Source: Chondrosia reniformis (lineage: Eukaryota; Porifera; Demospongiae; Chondrillida; Chondrillidae). From it: DNA of 64,000 nt. Both the position numbers and the translations under genes were made by a program. The stretch lies in assembly GCA_947172415.1 (NCBI GenBank), contig OX359190.1:1364001-1428000 (forward strand), written 5' to 3'. Of the stretch, positions 34,783-46,597 are shown in pieces (within the stretch, counting starts at the first letter, position 1; every line of letters begins with the position of its first letter). The notes under the pieces were generated by a model. The model searched no databases and was not told the origin of the DNA. It saw nothing but the letters and a program-made list of their open reading frames with translations.

Positions 34783-35699
34783 GTGTGTTAATTGGAATAT
34801 TTGCCTGTTTCATATGCAAATGGAGACAAAACAGAAATGACAAGCAAGGCTTTGGAGATTCATACACTGGCTACCATTCCTCCTCCAACGGAAACAACAA
34901 ATCTGCAAATGGATCAGTTCCAAATGGTGTTCAAAAGCCCAACAATGCCTTTGATGATGGAGGGGAGAATGCCCCAATTAGTGTAAAAGGGAGTAACCAG
35001 ACTATAGAAAACAAAGATGAAAAGCCTCCACTCTTAAATTTGAACCTAAAAACTGACAATGAGACTGGCTTGTTGAGGAAACCGGCAGATCTCCAAAACT
35101 CATCAGATAGTGCAGTGTCCCTCCCTACTGACCTCAACCTTGCAGAGAGCTCTTGTGGGACTCCTGAGACACCCATCACCAACTGGGAGTATGACAAGTT
35201 TAAGGACAACCTTCAACAGTCACCAGATAAAAACTATAAAATGGGAGTTGCTCCAATGTCTCAAACTTCAGACTATCCTGATATAGTCATTGGGAGGGAA
35301 AAGCCCTTCTCAAATCCGTCTCAAAACTCCCCTACTTTCAGTCCAGTACGAGATATTAAGAGGGAAAGTACCCTCTCCCAAGGCTCCACCCACTATATAA
35401 GATATTCATCACCTCGTGATCAGAGATGTGATAGTTATTTGTCTCAGCAATTACCTCCAACACCAGAAGGGTTTTCCCCTAGGGAAACTAAAAGAGACAG
35501 TAGACTGTCCCAAGGCTCTCTCAACTTTGTCCTGGGGTCCATCAATGAGAAGGATGTGAGACGTTCCAACACACCTTCCACCATCCGCAGCACCTCCTCC
35601 AAACCAGAGGTGTCAAGAAGATGGTCGACTACCTCTGGTCAACCCTTCATCATTGGGCACAGTCAGACCAGTTTGACTAAAACTGATATATCGTTTTGA
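34783..35699 (+). CDS. Orphan terminal exon: membrane protein cytoplasmic tail
   Basis: About 305 codons after the acceptor CCTTTTCAAG, entered with one codon base carried over. It starts with a short hydrophobic stretch (VLIGIFACFIC) then a basic stop-transfer-like KWRQNRND, followed by a long S/T/P/N-rich tail with no known domain. Two similar motifs occur in the tail: KRESTLSQGS and KRDSRLSQGS, each followed by a hydrophobic-aromatic patch. This looks like the C-terminus of a type I membrane protein. Upstream exons were not recognised, and CEP70-like exon 8 has the wrong phase to join it. Family unknown. Confidence 0.6.
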
Positions 35700-35957
35700 C
35701 TGCTAAAGGTCTCGCTCCATACATAGTAATGACATCATGTGAAATGTATATATTATACAGTATCTAGTGCCATATGTACCTATATATACATGTTGTATCA
35801 ATTGTCTTTCTCATGTTTACAATATTATGTGTTTAATTGTCAATCCAGTTACATAAGATTGTCTGAATTGGTTTATTTCATATTTCATATAAACTCAAGA
35901 TATGTGTGGAGGGGAGATTGGAAAGATGTTGTAGACATCCATTTTATTTATCTCTAG

Positions 35958-36156
35958 TAAACTGTCGCCGCTTCTGGAGTTGTTCAGACTAGTTGTCATG
36001 GTAGCAGGTGATTCACTGTGTGCATGGTATGGTGTGATGGTGGGCCTGCCGGCTGCCCTCCACTGGGGACTGAGGAGTGGGTGCATCATCTCCCTCCTAA
36101 TCTGGATACGTGTCACAATGAAGAATACTACCAGAGCAAAGATCAAGACAATGTAG
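35958..36156 (+). pseudogene. AGMO: AGMO last exon (E) alone, copy 3
   Basis: The terminal exon with its ATCTCTAG acceptor and stop TAG is intact, preceded only by part of intron D-E (from about 35862). Exons A-D are absent; the orphan membrane-protein exon lies directly upstream. Without partner exons it cannot make AGMO. Confidence 0.8.
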
Positions 36157-36393
36157 TAACTGAAAACATTTTATTAAGCTAGCTAGGTGACTAAACAGTT
36201 CCTCATATACTGTATTGTATAGTTGCAGGTGAATGCATTCTTTATAATTATGTGTAATAGAAGGTTCATAGACATAAGAATAAGGTCGCCTTAGGACCTT
36301 TTCCATTTCCGCCACTGAAACTGCATGCTCCAAACATGCAACGAAACTATACGAAAATCGCAGCTGTAGTCAAGGAATGCTGTCGCTGTTTTT

Positions 36394-36738
36394 TACACAA
36401 AAGTCTAAAATGATACGTTATACAAAAGTCTAAAATGATACGTTATACAAAAGTCTAAAATGATATGTTATACAAAAGTCTAAAATGATATGTTATACAA
36501 AAGTCTGAAATGCTATGTTACAACGTAGCATTTCAGACTTTCTAGTTGATTTGTGTAACGTAGCATTTCAGACTTTCTAGATGATTTGTGTAACGTCAAC
36601 TAGAAAGTCTAAAATAATACATTACACAAAAGTCTAAAATGATACGTTATACAAAAGTCTAAAATGATACGTTATACAAAAGTCTAAAATAATACATTAC
36701 ACAAAAGTCTAAAATGATACGTTATACAAAAGTCTAAA
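36394..36738. repeat. 25-bp satellite-like array with internal inversion
   Basis: Units of ACAAAAGTCTAAAATGATACGTTAT repeat on both sides of a central inverted segment containing two ~37-bp copies with CGTAGCATTTCAGACTTTC. The array can therefore fold back on itself. It replaces the sequence found at 7915-8095 in unit 1. Confidence 0.88.
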
Positions 36739-37368
36739 ACAATGTAATACATGTTTCTAAATTGATTGAAATATTTACTGAAATACAAATTAAAAGGTAG
36801 GAGGTACCATATTGAATCATCAGATTAAATGAGCATTACTGACTCCATGGTTGCCATGGTTACTGTTCTGTCTCTTTCCCAGGATCCACTTGCATGATTT
36901 TCACCTTTCTGACAGTTTTCTTTGTATCCAAACAAATATATGACAATACACAATTGCTCCCAGTTGGACCATCTGTCCTTGTTGACCTATAGTTGGGAGA
37001 TCATCATCACAGTCATTTACCAGTGGACCCAACACTGTAGCTATATAGCAAGTGATTCAGAAGTAGGTGTCATCTTTTAATTGGTACCAGCCACATTTGC
37101 ACCCTGCAGGGAAGGAGAACAAATGAATAACATTATGACACCAATGAATACAATTTAAGGGCTCTCATAATATTCATTGGATCAGTACTTCCTCATTAAG
37201 ATCCTGTGGAATGTATATAGACATCACAAAACAATACCAGACCCTATTAGATCAGTACATGTGACCTCCACTGGCTGGAGAGACTACTATGTACTTGTAT
37301 GTAGGCATACCTACCTCACCTGATCCTTCAACCAAAGCAACACTAAAGGACCAGGTGACTAGATAATA
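36739..37368. other. Upstream region of G4
   Basis: Paralogue of the 3' part of 7679-8710. Palindrome and CCAATGAATA hairpin present, no gene seen. Confidence 0.5.
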
Positions 37369-37396
37369 CCGGAAGTGCATCCGAACCGCCATTTTT
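37369..37396 (+). promoter_or_regulatory. ETS plus YY1-like promoter elements of G4
   Basis: CCGGAAGTG at 37369-37377 and CCGCCATTTTT at 37386-37396, about 135-165 bp upstream of the ATG at 37532. Confidence 0.55.
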
Positions 37397-37531
37397 GAGT
37401 GCTACACGCTGAGATCAAAGAGATTACCGCCACTACATATAGGTGTTGCTATAGTTGCAATCACAGTTGTGATAGTGCAATACAAGTGAAGTTTCAGTTT
37501 TTCATCTCTTCTTTTGTTTATTGAATTGTCA

Positions 37532-37549
37532 ATGTCGGCCATAGATAAA
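37532..37549 (+). CDS. G4 exon 1: start exon, MSAIDK
   Basis: ATG followed by five codons and GTGAGT. One codon longer than in G2 and G3 and identical to G5. Confidence 0.6.
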
Positions 37550-40500
37550 GTGAGTTTATTTATTCATTCAGTTTCTCGTAGAAGTGGGTGTTACTACATA
37601 GACTCGCAGTCGCTAACCTTTCAACGGTCAAAATGAGTTCAGTTTAATTTAGCGAACTACATGTTCTGCCAGTGTATATGAAACTCGTTACAGCAAATAG
37701 TACCATTCAGCGCAGAAAATATCTAGTCAGGTCTTGTAGCAAATAATAGAAACTAGTTCAGTCTTTGAAATGCGTCCAACTCGTCAGATTGAAATAGTGG
37801 TATTACCCGAGAATTCTCTAACAGTCACACCTTTAGCTTTCAGAGACCCTTGCCCAAAGTCTCTTTGTTTAGAATGCTGCGACACAGTTGGGTTATGCAA
37901 AACCTCGCTCAAACTAGCTAGCGAATTGCAACCTTGAAATTCGTAGGCTTCTAAGGAACAGTTTAGAAAGCGAAGTACGCCGCTCGTCCATATAGTGGCA
38001 GAATGTTTAACTGGTGCACGTTGAGGAGGTTAAGATTTAATAGACTATTAGACAGTGAACGCTGAAATGACTCTTTACATTCTGTTAAGTTGGACTTTGT
38101 ACAAACAGACTGCATGATTTACAGACTGTAACTCAAAGGTTTCTTGTAATAAACTGCTACTGAAAACTTGCATATCCGTGTGTGCTAATTTATAGAGTTA
38201 CCAAGCAGACACGCTTCAATCAGTAAATGTTTCTTATCTCAATTAGATCTTTCGCAGTGACCTCCTCAGAGCTGGAGGAGGTCATTTTCTGAAAACCACA
38301 AATATCCCGGAAATGTTAACTGCAGTATCCTTTTCTAAAGCACTTGCACATCTTCCAAGTGTATTCGTCTATGGTGGCATTGAGAAACAGGTTCAGGTTT
38401 ACAATGTTAAGAACACTAAATGGTCAACACTCCGTCGACCTCCTCATTCTGAGAGTGGAGCAGCCATCATAGGAAACCAGTTTACTTTAATAGGAGGTAG
38501 AGACACTCATCGCAGAACTACAAACGATCTAGTGACGTGGACAGGCAAAGAATGGAAAGTACTATATCCTCCAATGCACACCGCCCGATCCTGGCCAGGT
38601 GTTCTTGCATTCGGAGACTTAATAATTGTCTTTGGAGGAGTAGGAGCATATGGCAGTGTAGACACAATTGAATTCCTGGATATTAACAAAAGAATATGGA
38701 TACAGTCGAATCTGAAACTTCCTGGATCATTAACAGGACACTACATGGCATTGTGTGGTGAATACATTTACATCTACGACTGGAATGGATATTTTTGGAG
38801 AATGAATACGAAGAATTTTATGGCTTCACTTACAACAAATGATGAACATCACTGGGAACGGCTCGAGAATGCACCAGGGAGTTCACTATTACAATACAGC
38901 ACCATACCAGTCGTAGTAGGTCCAGATGGAATCTTCATTTTCGAGAAGAAGAAGTGGACACGAATTAGTGAAGAATCGTCTTATCACTTCACTTGTACGG
39001 CTTCCCTCAACGGAACTACATTTCTCACCTTTGGAGGAGGAGATCAGACAAGAGCTGTACAGTACGATATTGCAGTTAAGGTTAGTAAACTTATTTAATT
39101 ATTACAAGTCTTGTTAACATTCGTTGCGCGCTTCGCGTGCACTTTCTCCTTCAAATAGAAACATTAGAAGGTTTTATTTCCTTCGTTAGAGTCACCTAAC
39201 TTGTGCGCTCAGTGTACACGAAGCGCGTGTCAATGTTAACAAAACTTGTATTGCTTTAATATTCTCGTAAGAGTGTGTTCTACGAACGCTCTCACGAGTT
39301 TAAGTGTTAACTTGTTTCCACTAATGAAGACTGTTAAGTCTTCTTGTTCTTTGCATTTGAAGTGAGAAAGTAGAGGAAAGCGTTTCAAGTATTATCCGCT
39401 GTAGTTAAACTGTTTATTATCGCGTGCTACGTACGCACGTATATTAATTTCTCGTCCTGTGAACGTTCGTGTGATTAGATAGTTATAAGATGTTGGTAGT
39501 ACAGAAATGTTGGTTGTAGACACGTTTAATAAACTACTTTCTAACAGAAACGAGAGTTAACTGCTAGGCACGGAAGCGTCCCAAGGCGAAGTCGGCCATT
39601 TTGTTTTAGTTTTCAATAAGTCTAATTTTTGGGGCGCCGTTGTTTTTGTCTGTTATTAAAAAGAAGAGAGTTGCCACGTTTTTAAATTATATACAGTTTG
39701 TCTTGTTCAAAGTAAGTGAAAGGTAAACAGAAGTCAAATGAATGTGTCAGTGAATGTTTAGAAGAGATGTCGGTATTGACTGTATTACTTGGCTGAATTG
39801 ACTGTTTTCTAAAGATGCTTCTTGCTAGTTTTCCTAAAGCTAAGCATCATAAATAATATTGACCTACTGACTGGATTGTCAAAAGAGTGTTTGTTTATAA
39901 ACACAGACTGTCCCTTTGTGGGTAAACTATTGAAAAGTAATTAATGTGAAGTGTTAGGCAATGACAATACTCAATGTGTAGCATTCACATGTAGCAATGG
40001 ATCATCTAATTAATCAAGACCCTATTCTACTCTTATTGATAAGAGTGTGATGGAAGATAAAGATCTGTATTTATGAACCTGTAAATGTTTTAACAAATAG
40101 TACAGCTACAGCCAAGTTGTGTTACATAATAAAGCTGTCTTGAAAGAGCCTTCAGAAGTTGTATCTAAATAGAATGTAATTCACACTTTGGATGGCTAAA
40201 GTAATTTGGATTAAAATTTTCCTGTTACTGTGACAATGGCTTACCTCCAAACGATAGTAAAAGTGGTGTCTTTGAATACAGCGAATAACAGGTTGAATTG
40301 ATAAAGAAAACACCATTTAGGACACTCCATAGAGGACGTTAAAGTAGTTTCTAGTTGATCACATGTGAACTGTAGCAGGCGTTTGAGGAATAATAAACTG
40401 ATAACCCTCGAATTAGGATAAACTGCTTATTCATAGAATGACTTATTGGTGAGAATAGTCAATACTTCAAATATGTTAAGTGTGTATTACATTGTAAACA

Positions 40501-43500
40501 CATATTACACTTAATCTTAAATGTCTATGATAGCTATACATATCTCTTCTATATCCCATGCAGGGGCCAAAGTGGTATGGTGAAGCCATAGAAAGGCATG
40601 GCTCAGTTGAAGTGAACATTAGCCGTGCAATCTTTACAGGAGGCTCGCGTGTTGGTAAAACCTCGCTGAAGCACTACCTGCTCCACAACACAGCAAGAGA
40701 AGACAAAACTAGCACTGGAGTGCTGGAAGCTCCTGAAGTGGCCACCATTGCTGGGGAACAAACTATTAGGACAGGATCTGAGGAGGAAGGCCAGGGGAAG
40801 GAAGAGGAGTATGATTTCATTAAATGTTTTGCAGTTGGTTCTTCCTGGAAAGTTTTAACAGATGAAAAGCTAGGGCAGCTAATTTCAAAGATTAAAATGG
40901 AGGAAAGGGAGGTCTTTCCGGGCGGCACTCTAGAGACCCCACCTGCCCCTCTTCCACAGACTACATCTGATGATACCACTTTAGCTGGTGATATTGCCAA
41001 GACAACCGAGATAGCCAGTGAGACGACCAAGCTACCAACCAACACCTCCATAACCCCTCCTCCTCCTAGCCATGATACCACTGAGGCTTTAGCAGTACAA
41101 GACCCACTGGAGCTGCTACAGCAAGCCAGGGACAGCTTCCTGCAGAAGCACAATCTCTCCACTGAAGCAGAATTTGATGAAAAGGAGTGTACATTTATTT
41201 ACCTCCTGGACACAGGAGGCCAGCCCTCCTTTCAGAATGTCATTCCACTCCTACTGGACTTTCCCTGCAACTTCTTGCACGTCTTTAAAGCTTCAGAGAG
41301 GTTGACAGATCCGTACATTAATGCATACTGTCAAGATGGAGTCACTGAAGTGGAGAGTGCCAACAGCCGTTCAACCTGGGAATTGATGAAGGAGTCCATT
41401 ACAGCTGCCTACACAATGTCAATGAAGAGCAAGCGGCAGTTGGAAGCATTTGACATGCCTAATGAGCCCCAACTTCGCATTTTCCTTGTTGGCACTCACC
41501 TTTCCCTTCTTCCTAAAGATCCTGAAGCTGAGAGAGTTCTACTGGACCACAACAAGAAGGTTTTAGCAGAAATGGACAACAAGCCATATGACAGCAGCAG
41601 GGTATTCCCCCCAAAAGAGGTTGCCTACAAAGGTGCTGGTAGCTACTTTGTAGTGGACAGTCAGCTACAGGGAGACAGCAAACTGAAGGAGCACACTCGT
41701 AAAGCTGTAAATGTTCTTCGCTCTCTACTTTCAGATGCCAAGAATCGATTAACATTGAAAGTCCCCAAAGTTTGGTTCTGCCTGCAACTAATCACATCTA
41801 TCGCAGAAAAGAAGATGTGGAAGTTCACAGAACTGAAAGAGTTCTGTATCCAATGCCAATTTATCCAAGGTGTGGATGCTGATGGACAGCTCCTTGTACT
41901 GCTGAACCTGTTTCACAGCCTTGGGTTCTATGTGTACTTTGAGCTGAGTGAGTACAAGGAGCAGTGGATCTGTACAGATGCGACCTTTCTGTACAAGGAA
42001 ATGTCCAAAGTGCTATCGGTCCAGTATAGCCCAAGTGAATCTTCAAGTCCAGAGGTACGTAACTTAAAGAAAAGTGGAGAAATTCCTGAAACAACCTCTG
42101 AAGATTTGTTCCAACAGCTAGGTATCAATGCTGATATTCCAACAAAATGGCTCCTGGAGGTCCTGGTAAAAATAGGTATTGCAGCCAAAGTGACAAAGAA
42201 GAAGACACGCTACTTCATTCCAGCAGCCCTTCCTGAAAGGGGAATTAATCTTCCCGAACCATCTGTGGCCACTTTGGGATTCACTTTCTCATTCCATTCA
42301 GCATTTGAATATCAGAGGTACACCTGCATACCAACTGGTCTGTTTCACAGACTGGCCGTGGACATTGCAAGCAACCGACAGACACTTGAGGATCAGCAGA
42401 TCATGCAAGCATACATCAGTGGAAGCCAGTGGAGGTACTGTCATGATCAATCTGACAGTACACAATTCTATTTCTCCCAAGAGAATGCCCACATTGTCCT
42501 TTCCCAGAAGGGGGACCTCATTCAGCTCCAACTGCTGGTTCCTCAATACGTTTCTCAGCTTGATCTCTCTTTGACAGAGCTCTGCAGGTGTATCAGAATG
42601 GAAGTGAAAGAGCGAATTGCTTTTAGAAGCGAAGCTGTTTTCGGAAGTGAGTTTCTCACCCAAAAGGCTACTTTAGAGGATGGTGTCATTTGCAGTCACC
42701 AGAATTGTGAGGGATTCAGTTTGCATCTTCTGCGATTTGAAGGTGACAACCAAAGAACAGGTCTGTGTACCAGACTGAACAAGGTGACTGGACTATCTCC
42801 AAGAGAGTCTGTTTGGGTTGCTAAGGAACAGGACAGCAACACCAATGTAAGTTTCATAATATTATATTATTATTATAGACCTTATTACAAGTGTAACAAT
42901 TATTGACTCTATTTAATATGTTATTATTGTTATTCTTCACAAGTAAATTATGATTTTCATATCTTCTTTCTGTATAGTTGAGTGTGGCTGGTAAAGTGGA
43001 ATTTGATGGAGACCAGTTCCTTCTCTATAAAGACCAGTCTACCTGTACTGGAGGACCTGAAGTTGTTAGACAGCCAACACCATCTGACAACTTGGGAGAG
43101 TGTGATGGTGAGTGTATATTCACTAACACAGCTGTTGTGTAACATTTTCAGTTTATTGCATAATGATTTATATGAATTCATGTATTCATATGTAGATGCC
43201 AGTTGTGAATGGAGAAAGGTTATACAACTCCATCATTGGGTCTACCTGGTGGAGAATCTCTGTATCAAAGAGATTGCCAACCAACTCTTGCAAGGAGTGG
43301 ATGGAACACAGCTAATTACAGATGACATTTATCAGAGGATCAATCATGCTGTAACCAAGAAAGATGCAAATGAAATCTTCTTGGAACACTTCAGAAGTAA
43401 AACACTTTCCAGTGTTGATATTTTCTGCAAGATCCTCCGACAAACCTCAAGAGACTATGAAGTACATGAAGAAGTGGCTGACAGGCTGGAAGGGGACACC

Positions 43501-45712
43501 AGAATATGGGTAGGTCCTTACACTCCAGAATATGGATAGATCCTTACACTTCAGAATATGGGTAGGTCCTTACACTTCAGATTATGGGTAGGTCCTTACA
43601 CTTCAGAATATGGGTAGGTCCTTACACTTCAGAATATGGGTAGGTCCTTACACTTCAGAATATGGGTAGTTCCTTACACTTCAGAATATGGGTAGTTCCT
43701 TACACTTCAGAATATGGGTAGTTCCTTACACTTCAGAATATGGGTAGTTCCTTACACTTCAGAATATGGGTAGGTCCTTACACTTCAGAATATGGGTAGG
43801 TCCTTACACTTCAGAATATGGGTAGGTCCTTACACTTCAGAATATGGGTAGGTCCTTACACTTCAGAGGTACACTTTAGCACACATATTTTTCCTCTTCT
43901 TGATATTTGTCGGTGATTACTTGTGGTTTGATTGTCACTTTGATCTCACATGTGTGCTGTTATGTGTCTTCCTATATTATCTATTCTCTATTTATCATTT
44001 TACTGCATTAGGGAGATCAGCCTTTGAGATCAAGAAAATCAAGTGAGTTTTAAACAGATATACATGTACGTATAGGTTGCTATATGACAGATGTACAAAG
44101 TAATATGTTCAATTTATAGTACCTACGGTACAGGTCAAAAGAAACTTGGCGATTTCCGCAAGGGTTTGTACGGGAATCCGCAAATTTTCTGCGTACTGCT
44201 GTACAGCCACCTGCGGTTTGCCATATCAGCATCTGCGGGTATCGTCAGCGATGTTTGTAAACAAACGAACAATACGTACGTACGTAGGGTGTCGATAGGG
44301 AAGCCATGCAATCTACGAAGAAGATACGTACGTACGTATGTCGAGCATTTCAATCTTTACCTACGTATAAGTATCGTCAGAATCTAATAATACGAAAGTA
44401 TGTAGACAACAATAAAATAATTAGAGTATTCAAAACAGTTTGTTTTGTTGTATAGATTCTTTCAATTGCTATAATTTTTAAAATATTGGATGCTGACCCT
44501 TTACTTTGGAGATGGAGAGACACAATTCTTTCTCTTTGATACTTAGTTAATGGCATAGTATATTACTGGAAACTCATACGTATTATTTATTATCATTTTT
44601 ATTCATTATTTATGTACGTATGTAAATCGCCAATCAAAACTCTACGATAAAACACTGAGGTCCGCTGAAAGAATCTGTGAAAATCCTCAGAATTCGTATA
44701 GATTCACAAATTAACACCTATATTCTGAGGATTTTCACAGATTCCTTCGGCGGACCTCAGTGTTTTATCGTAGAGTTTTGATTGGCGAATTAAATAATAT
44801 GAGTATCCTGTAATATCCTATAAATATTTGTACATGCATTTGGACGTTATGAATCATTGCGATTAGAAGAAGCGATTAGGAGCGAGATGGCAAGCAAAAT
44901 TATGGTAGAATGGATCGAAGGAAGGGGAGCTGGCAAAAGATCGTATGTAACAAGAAACAGTATCAAAGAAGGAACTGTAGCTCCTGGAAAAACTGTTAGC
45001 GTGATTTGGGGAAAGTCAAGACTACGAATTGTAATCGTCATTATATACCATGTACGCATATATATACGTACATATGTATACGCTAATTTCCGCACTTGCA
45101 ACTTTCCTCAGTTGCTCTCTCAAAAACCCTCAGACAGCTGCGTGGCCAACTGCAGACGGTGGCATTGTCCAACAGCGGAAAAATGCAAAAATCGCCAAGT
45201 TTCTTTTGACCTGTACCGTATAACGTTTACATTGTCACCATTTTGTATGATTCATAGGATCCTGTGAACCAGACAAATCAAAACAAGCCATGGACACCAA
45301 CCTACCAATGCCAGTTACACCAGTTGGTAAGTAGGAATGCAATTTACTTTGTTTGTGGATGCGTCCAAAACTCACAGTCTCGCATTCTTTAGACACACGC
45401 ATTCATTTTCCAATGTACAGTATTACATTTGGTATGTATAATATACATGTATCTGTAGCTGAGGACAGCTTGCAACAGAGAGTGACTCCTGGCCAACTTC
45501 AAGATGTAGCTGATTCTGAAGCTGTCACCAGGTGGAAGCCAGTGTGCCGACGTTTAGGAGTGAGAAGGGACATCATTGTGGAGGCAGAAAAAGCTAGTTC
45601 AAACGATCTATCTGAAGCCTTTTTCACAGCCTTGGAGTCATGGCATGACGAACAAGGAGATAAAGCTACAGTTTCTGTCCTTGTTGAAGCACTGGAGAAG
45701 AGTGGATTTTAA
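37532..45712 (+). CDS. G4: Kelch-Roc-COR-CARD-Death gene
   Basis: Exons 37532-37549 (MSAIDK), 38247-39080 (Kelch), 40564-42846 (Roc-COR), 42978-43107, 43196-43509 (CARD-like type 2), 44012-44042, 45258-45326, 45459-45712 (Death). Phases agree at every junction, giving 1310 residues. The first CARD of G1-G3 and G5 is missing: the linker exon splices after GECD to the type 2 CARD. The Death exon has one extra T near 45707-45710 compared with G5 and stops eight residues early. A ~1.1-kb inverted-repeat transposon sits in the intron before exon 7. A sensor-GTPase-adaptor role is inferred from the domains. Confidence 0.78.
37550..38246. other. G4 intron 1
   Basis: Paralogue of 8896-9572, no gene seen. 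The minus-strand frame present in G3 has lost its ATG here. Confidence 0.5.
38247..39080 (+). CDS. G4 exon 2: Kelch beta-propeller
   Basis: 278 codons. Loop variants: VYGGIEKQ (shortest first loop), GGRDTHRRTTND, VFGGVGAYGSVDTIEF, PGSLTGHYMA, YIYIYDWNGYFW, APGSSL and FGGGDQTRAV. Scaffold residues match the other copies. Confidence 0.82.
39103..39250. repeat. 148-bp inverted-repeat element, G4
   Basis: Same element as at 10453, with one mismatch in the right arm (AAAACTTGTA). Confidence 0.7.
39251..40563. other. Remainder of G4 intron 2
   Basis: Paralogue of the other Kelch-Roc introns, ending in acceptor TATCCCATGCAG. No gene seen. Confidence 0.55.
40564..42846 (+). CDS. G4 exon 3: Roc GTPase plus COR domain
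   Basis: 761 codons with all GTPase and COR hallmarks. The most similar paralogue by eye is G3 in the 5' half and G1 toward the 3' end (SHQNCEGFSLHLLRFEGDN). Confidence 0.85.
42978..43107 (+). CDS. G4 exon 4: linker only
   Basis: Encodes LSVAGKVEFDGDQFLLYKDQ and on to GECD, then a GTGAGT donor. In the other genes the same codons continue without an intron into CARD type 1, so this copy has exchanged the downstream part. Confidence 0.7.
43196..43509 (+). CDS. G4 exon 5: CARD-like domain, type 2
   Basis: 104 codons, phase 1 in, phase 0 out. CARD-like helices: WVYLVENLCIKEIANQLLQG, LITDDIYQRI, DANEIFLEHF, VDIFCKILRQT, HEEVADRLEGD. Clearly related to CARD type 1 but a separate module. The donor GG-GTAGGT at its end is the seed of the following minisatellite. 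Confidence 0.72.
43499..43866 (+). repeat. 26-bp minisatellite amplifying a splice donor
   Basis: About fourteen units of CAGAATATGG-GTAGGTCCTTACACTT. The first unit is the end of the CARD type 2 exon plus its donor; all later units reproduce the junction. Reading through gives a stop within about ten codons. Confidence 0.92.
44012..44042 (+). CDS. G4 exon 6: 31-bp micro-exon
   Basis: GDQPLRSRKS plus one base, between TGCATTAG and GTGAGT. Identical in G5 (61329). It converts phase 0 to the phase 1 required by the next exon, which supports its reality. Confidence 0.65.
44126..45218. mobile_element. Inverted-repeat DNA transposon with TA flanks
   Basis: Terminal inverted repeats of about 29 bp: it begins CGGTACAGGTCAAAAGAAAC and ends with the reverse complement. 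It is flanked by TA on both sides and absent at the matching place in G5 (61430-61445), so the empty site is visible. TA duplication suggests a Tc1/mariner-type mobilisation. The internal + frame (44857-45267) does not resemble a transposase, so the element is non-autonomous. Confidence 0.8.
44628..44787. repeat. Large palindrome nested in the transposon
   Basis: Arms of about 65-70 bp, beginning CGCCAATCAAAACTCTACGA and ending with its inverse, nearly perfect, around a short spacer. Possibly a second MITE inserted into the first. Confidence 0.75.
45258..45326 (+). CDS. G4 exon 7: linker exon
   Basis: Encodes SCEPDKSKQAMDTNLPMPV and flanking residues, phase 1 in and out. Confidence 0.68.
45459..45712 (+). 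CDS. G4 exon 8: Death domain, frameshifted end
   Basis: After the CTGTAG acceptor it encodes a Death-domain pattern: LQDVADSEAVTRWKPVCRRL, GVRRDIIVEAE, AFFTALESWHDEQ, ATVSVLVEALEKSGF. The conserved W and the L..W of helices 2 and 5 are present. An extra T (GGATTTTAA for GGATTTAA) ends the protein before NEVAKSLK. The six helices are mostly retained. Confidence 0.78.
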
Positions 45713-46597
45713 TGAAGTGGCCAAATCACTCAAGTAGTACGTGTTAGGCTAATAATAATGCAGCTCCTAGATAGAAGGTTGACATTACAGTACCAATAAT
45801 TACAAAACAATACAACTGGTGTCTTTTACTAATCTCTTTTTATATGACTATTTGGTAGATAATTAACGTGCAACCACTTAAATTACTTTTTTCTTCTTAA
45901 GTACAGTGTCCAGACCCGTATATACATATGTCTATGATCATTGCATGAGATTATAGTATTCCCAGATACAGATGTAATGTATTTACATATATATGTATTT
46001 CAATACTTAATTCATTTGTTTATATACGTAGGTTGCCTACAGTGAAATGGATTTCAACATTGATCTTATCTTCGTAGATCCACTGTGTGTTCATGCGTAC
46101 TTCATTAACCATTTTCACTATATATATATTCACAAATTTGTATTAATACTGTCGTCAGTATAATTAAACCAGTTTTTTTAACTTTTTTATAAAGTATGTA
46201 ATTTGTGAATAAGAAAGACTACTCCATGTGTTTGCTCTACGTCAAAGCTTAGTAATCAGTAATCTTTGTACACCTCTCTGTTGACATACGTCATTGGATG
46301 TAGGTGTCGATCAATCTAACAATTTTCCTTTGGAATCATCTGTTTTGATATCTCTTCATTTATTAGATATATATAATTATAAGCACAGTTTTTAACTTTT
46401 AGTTTCAAATTGTTAATTTATGTATACATTTAATGTCCTTGATTAATAAGTTCGTAAGGCAGTGTATCCCTGCAGCAGTTTAAGGTCTTGATGTAACACT
46501 TGTGTTATCGCTTATCTGAGAGAGACGAAAAATAGTTTGTAAATATGGTGTCAAGATACAACTGAAAGAGATGTCTCAACGTAGTTTAGAACATAAA
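45713..46597. other. Stretch between G4 and CEP70-like copy 4
   Basis: AT-rich 3' flank shared with 61964-62802. No gene seen. Confidence 0.55.

Noticed and set aside
44857..45267. 136-codon + frame inside the transposon
   Set aside because: Not listed as a gene: it is inside a mobile element, has no transposase motif, and runs through the terminal inverted repeat.
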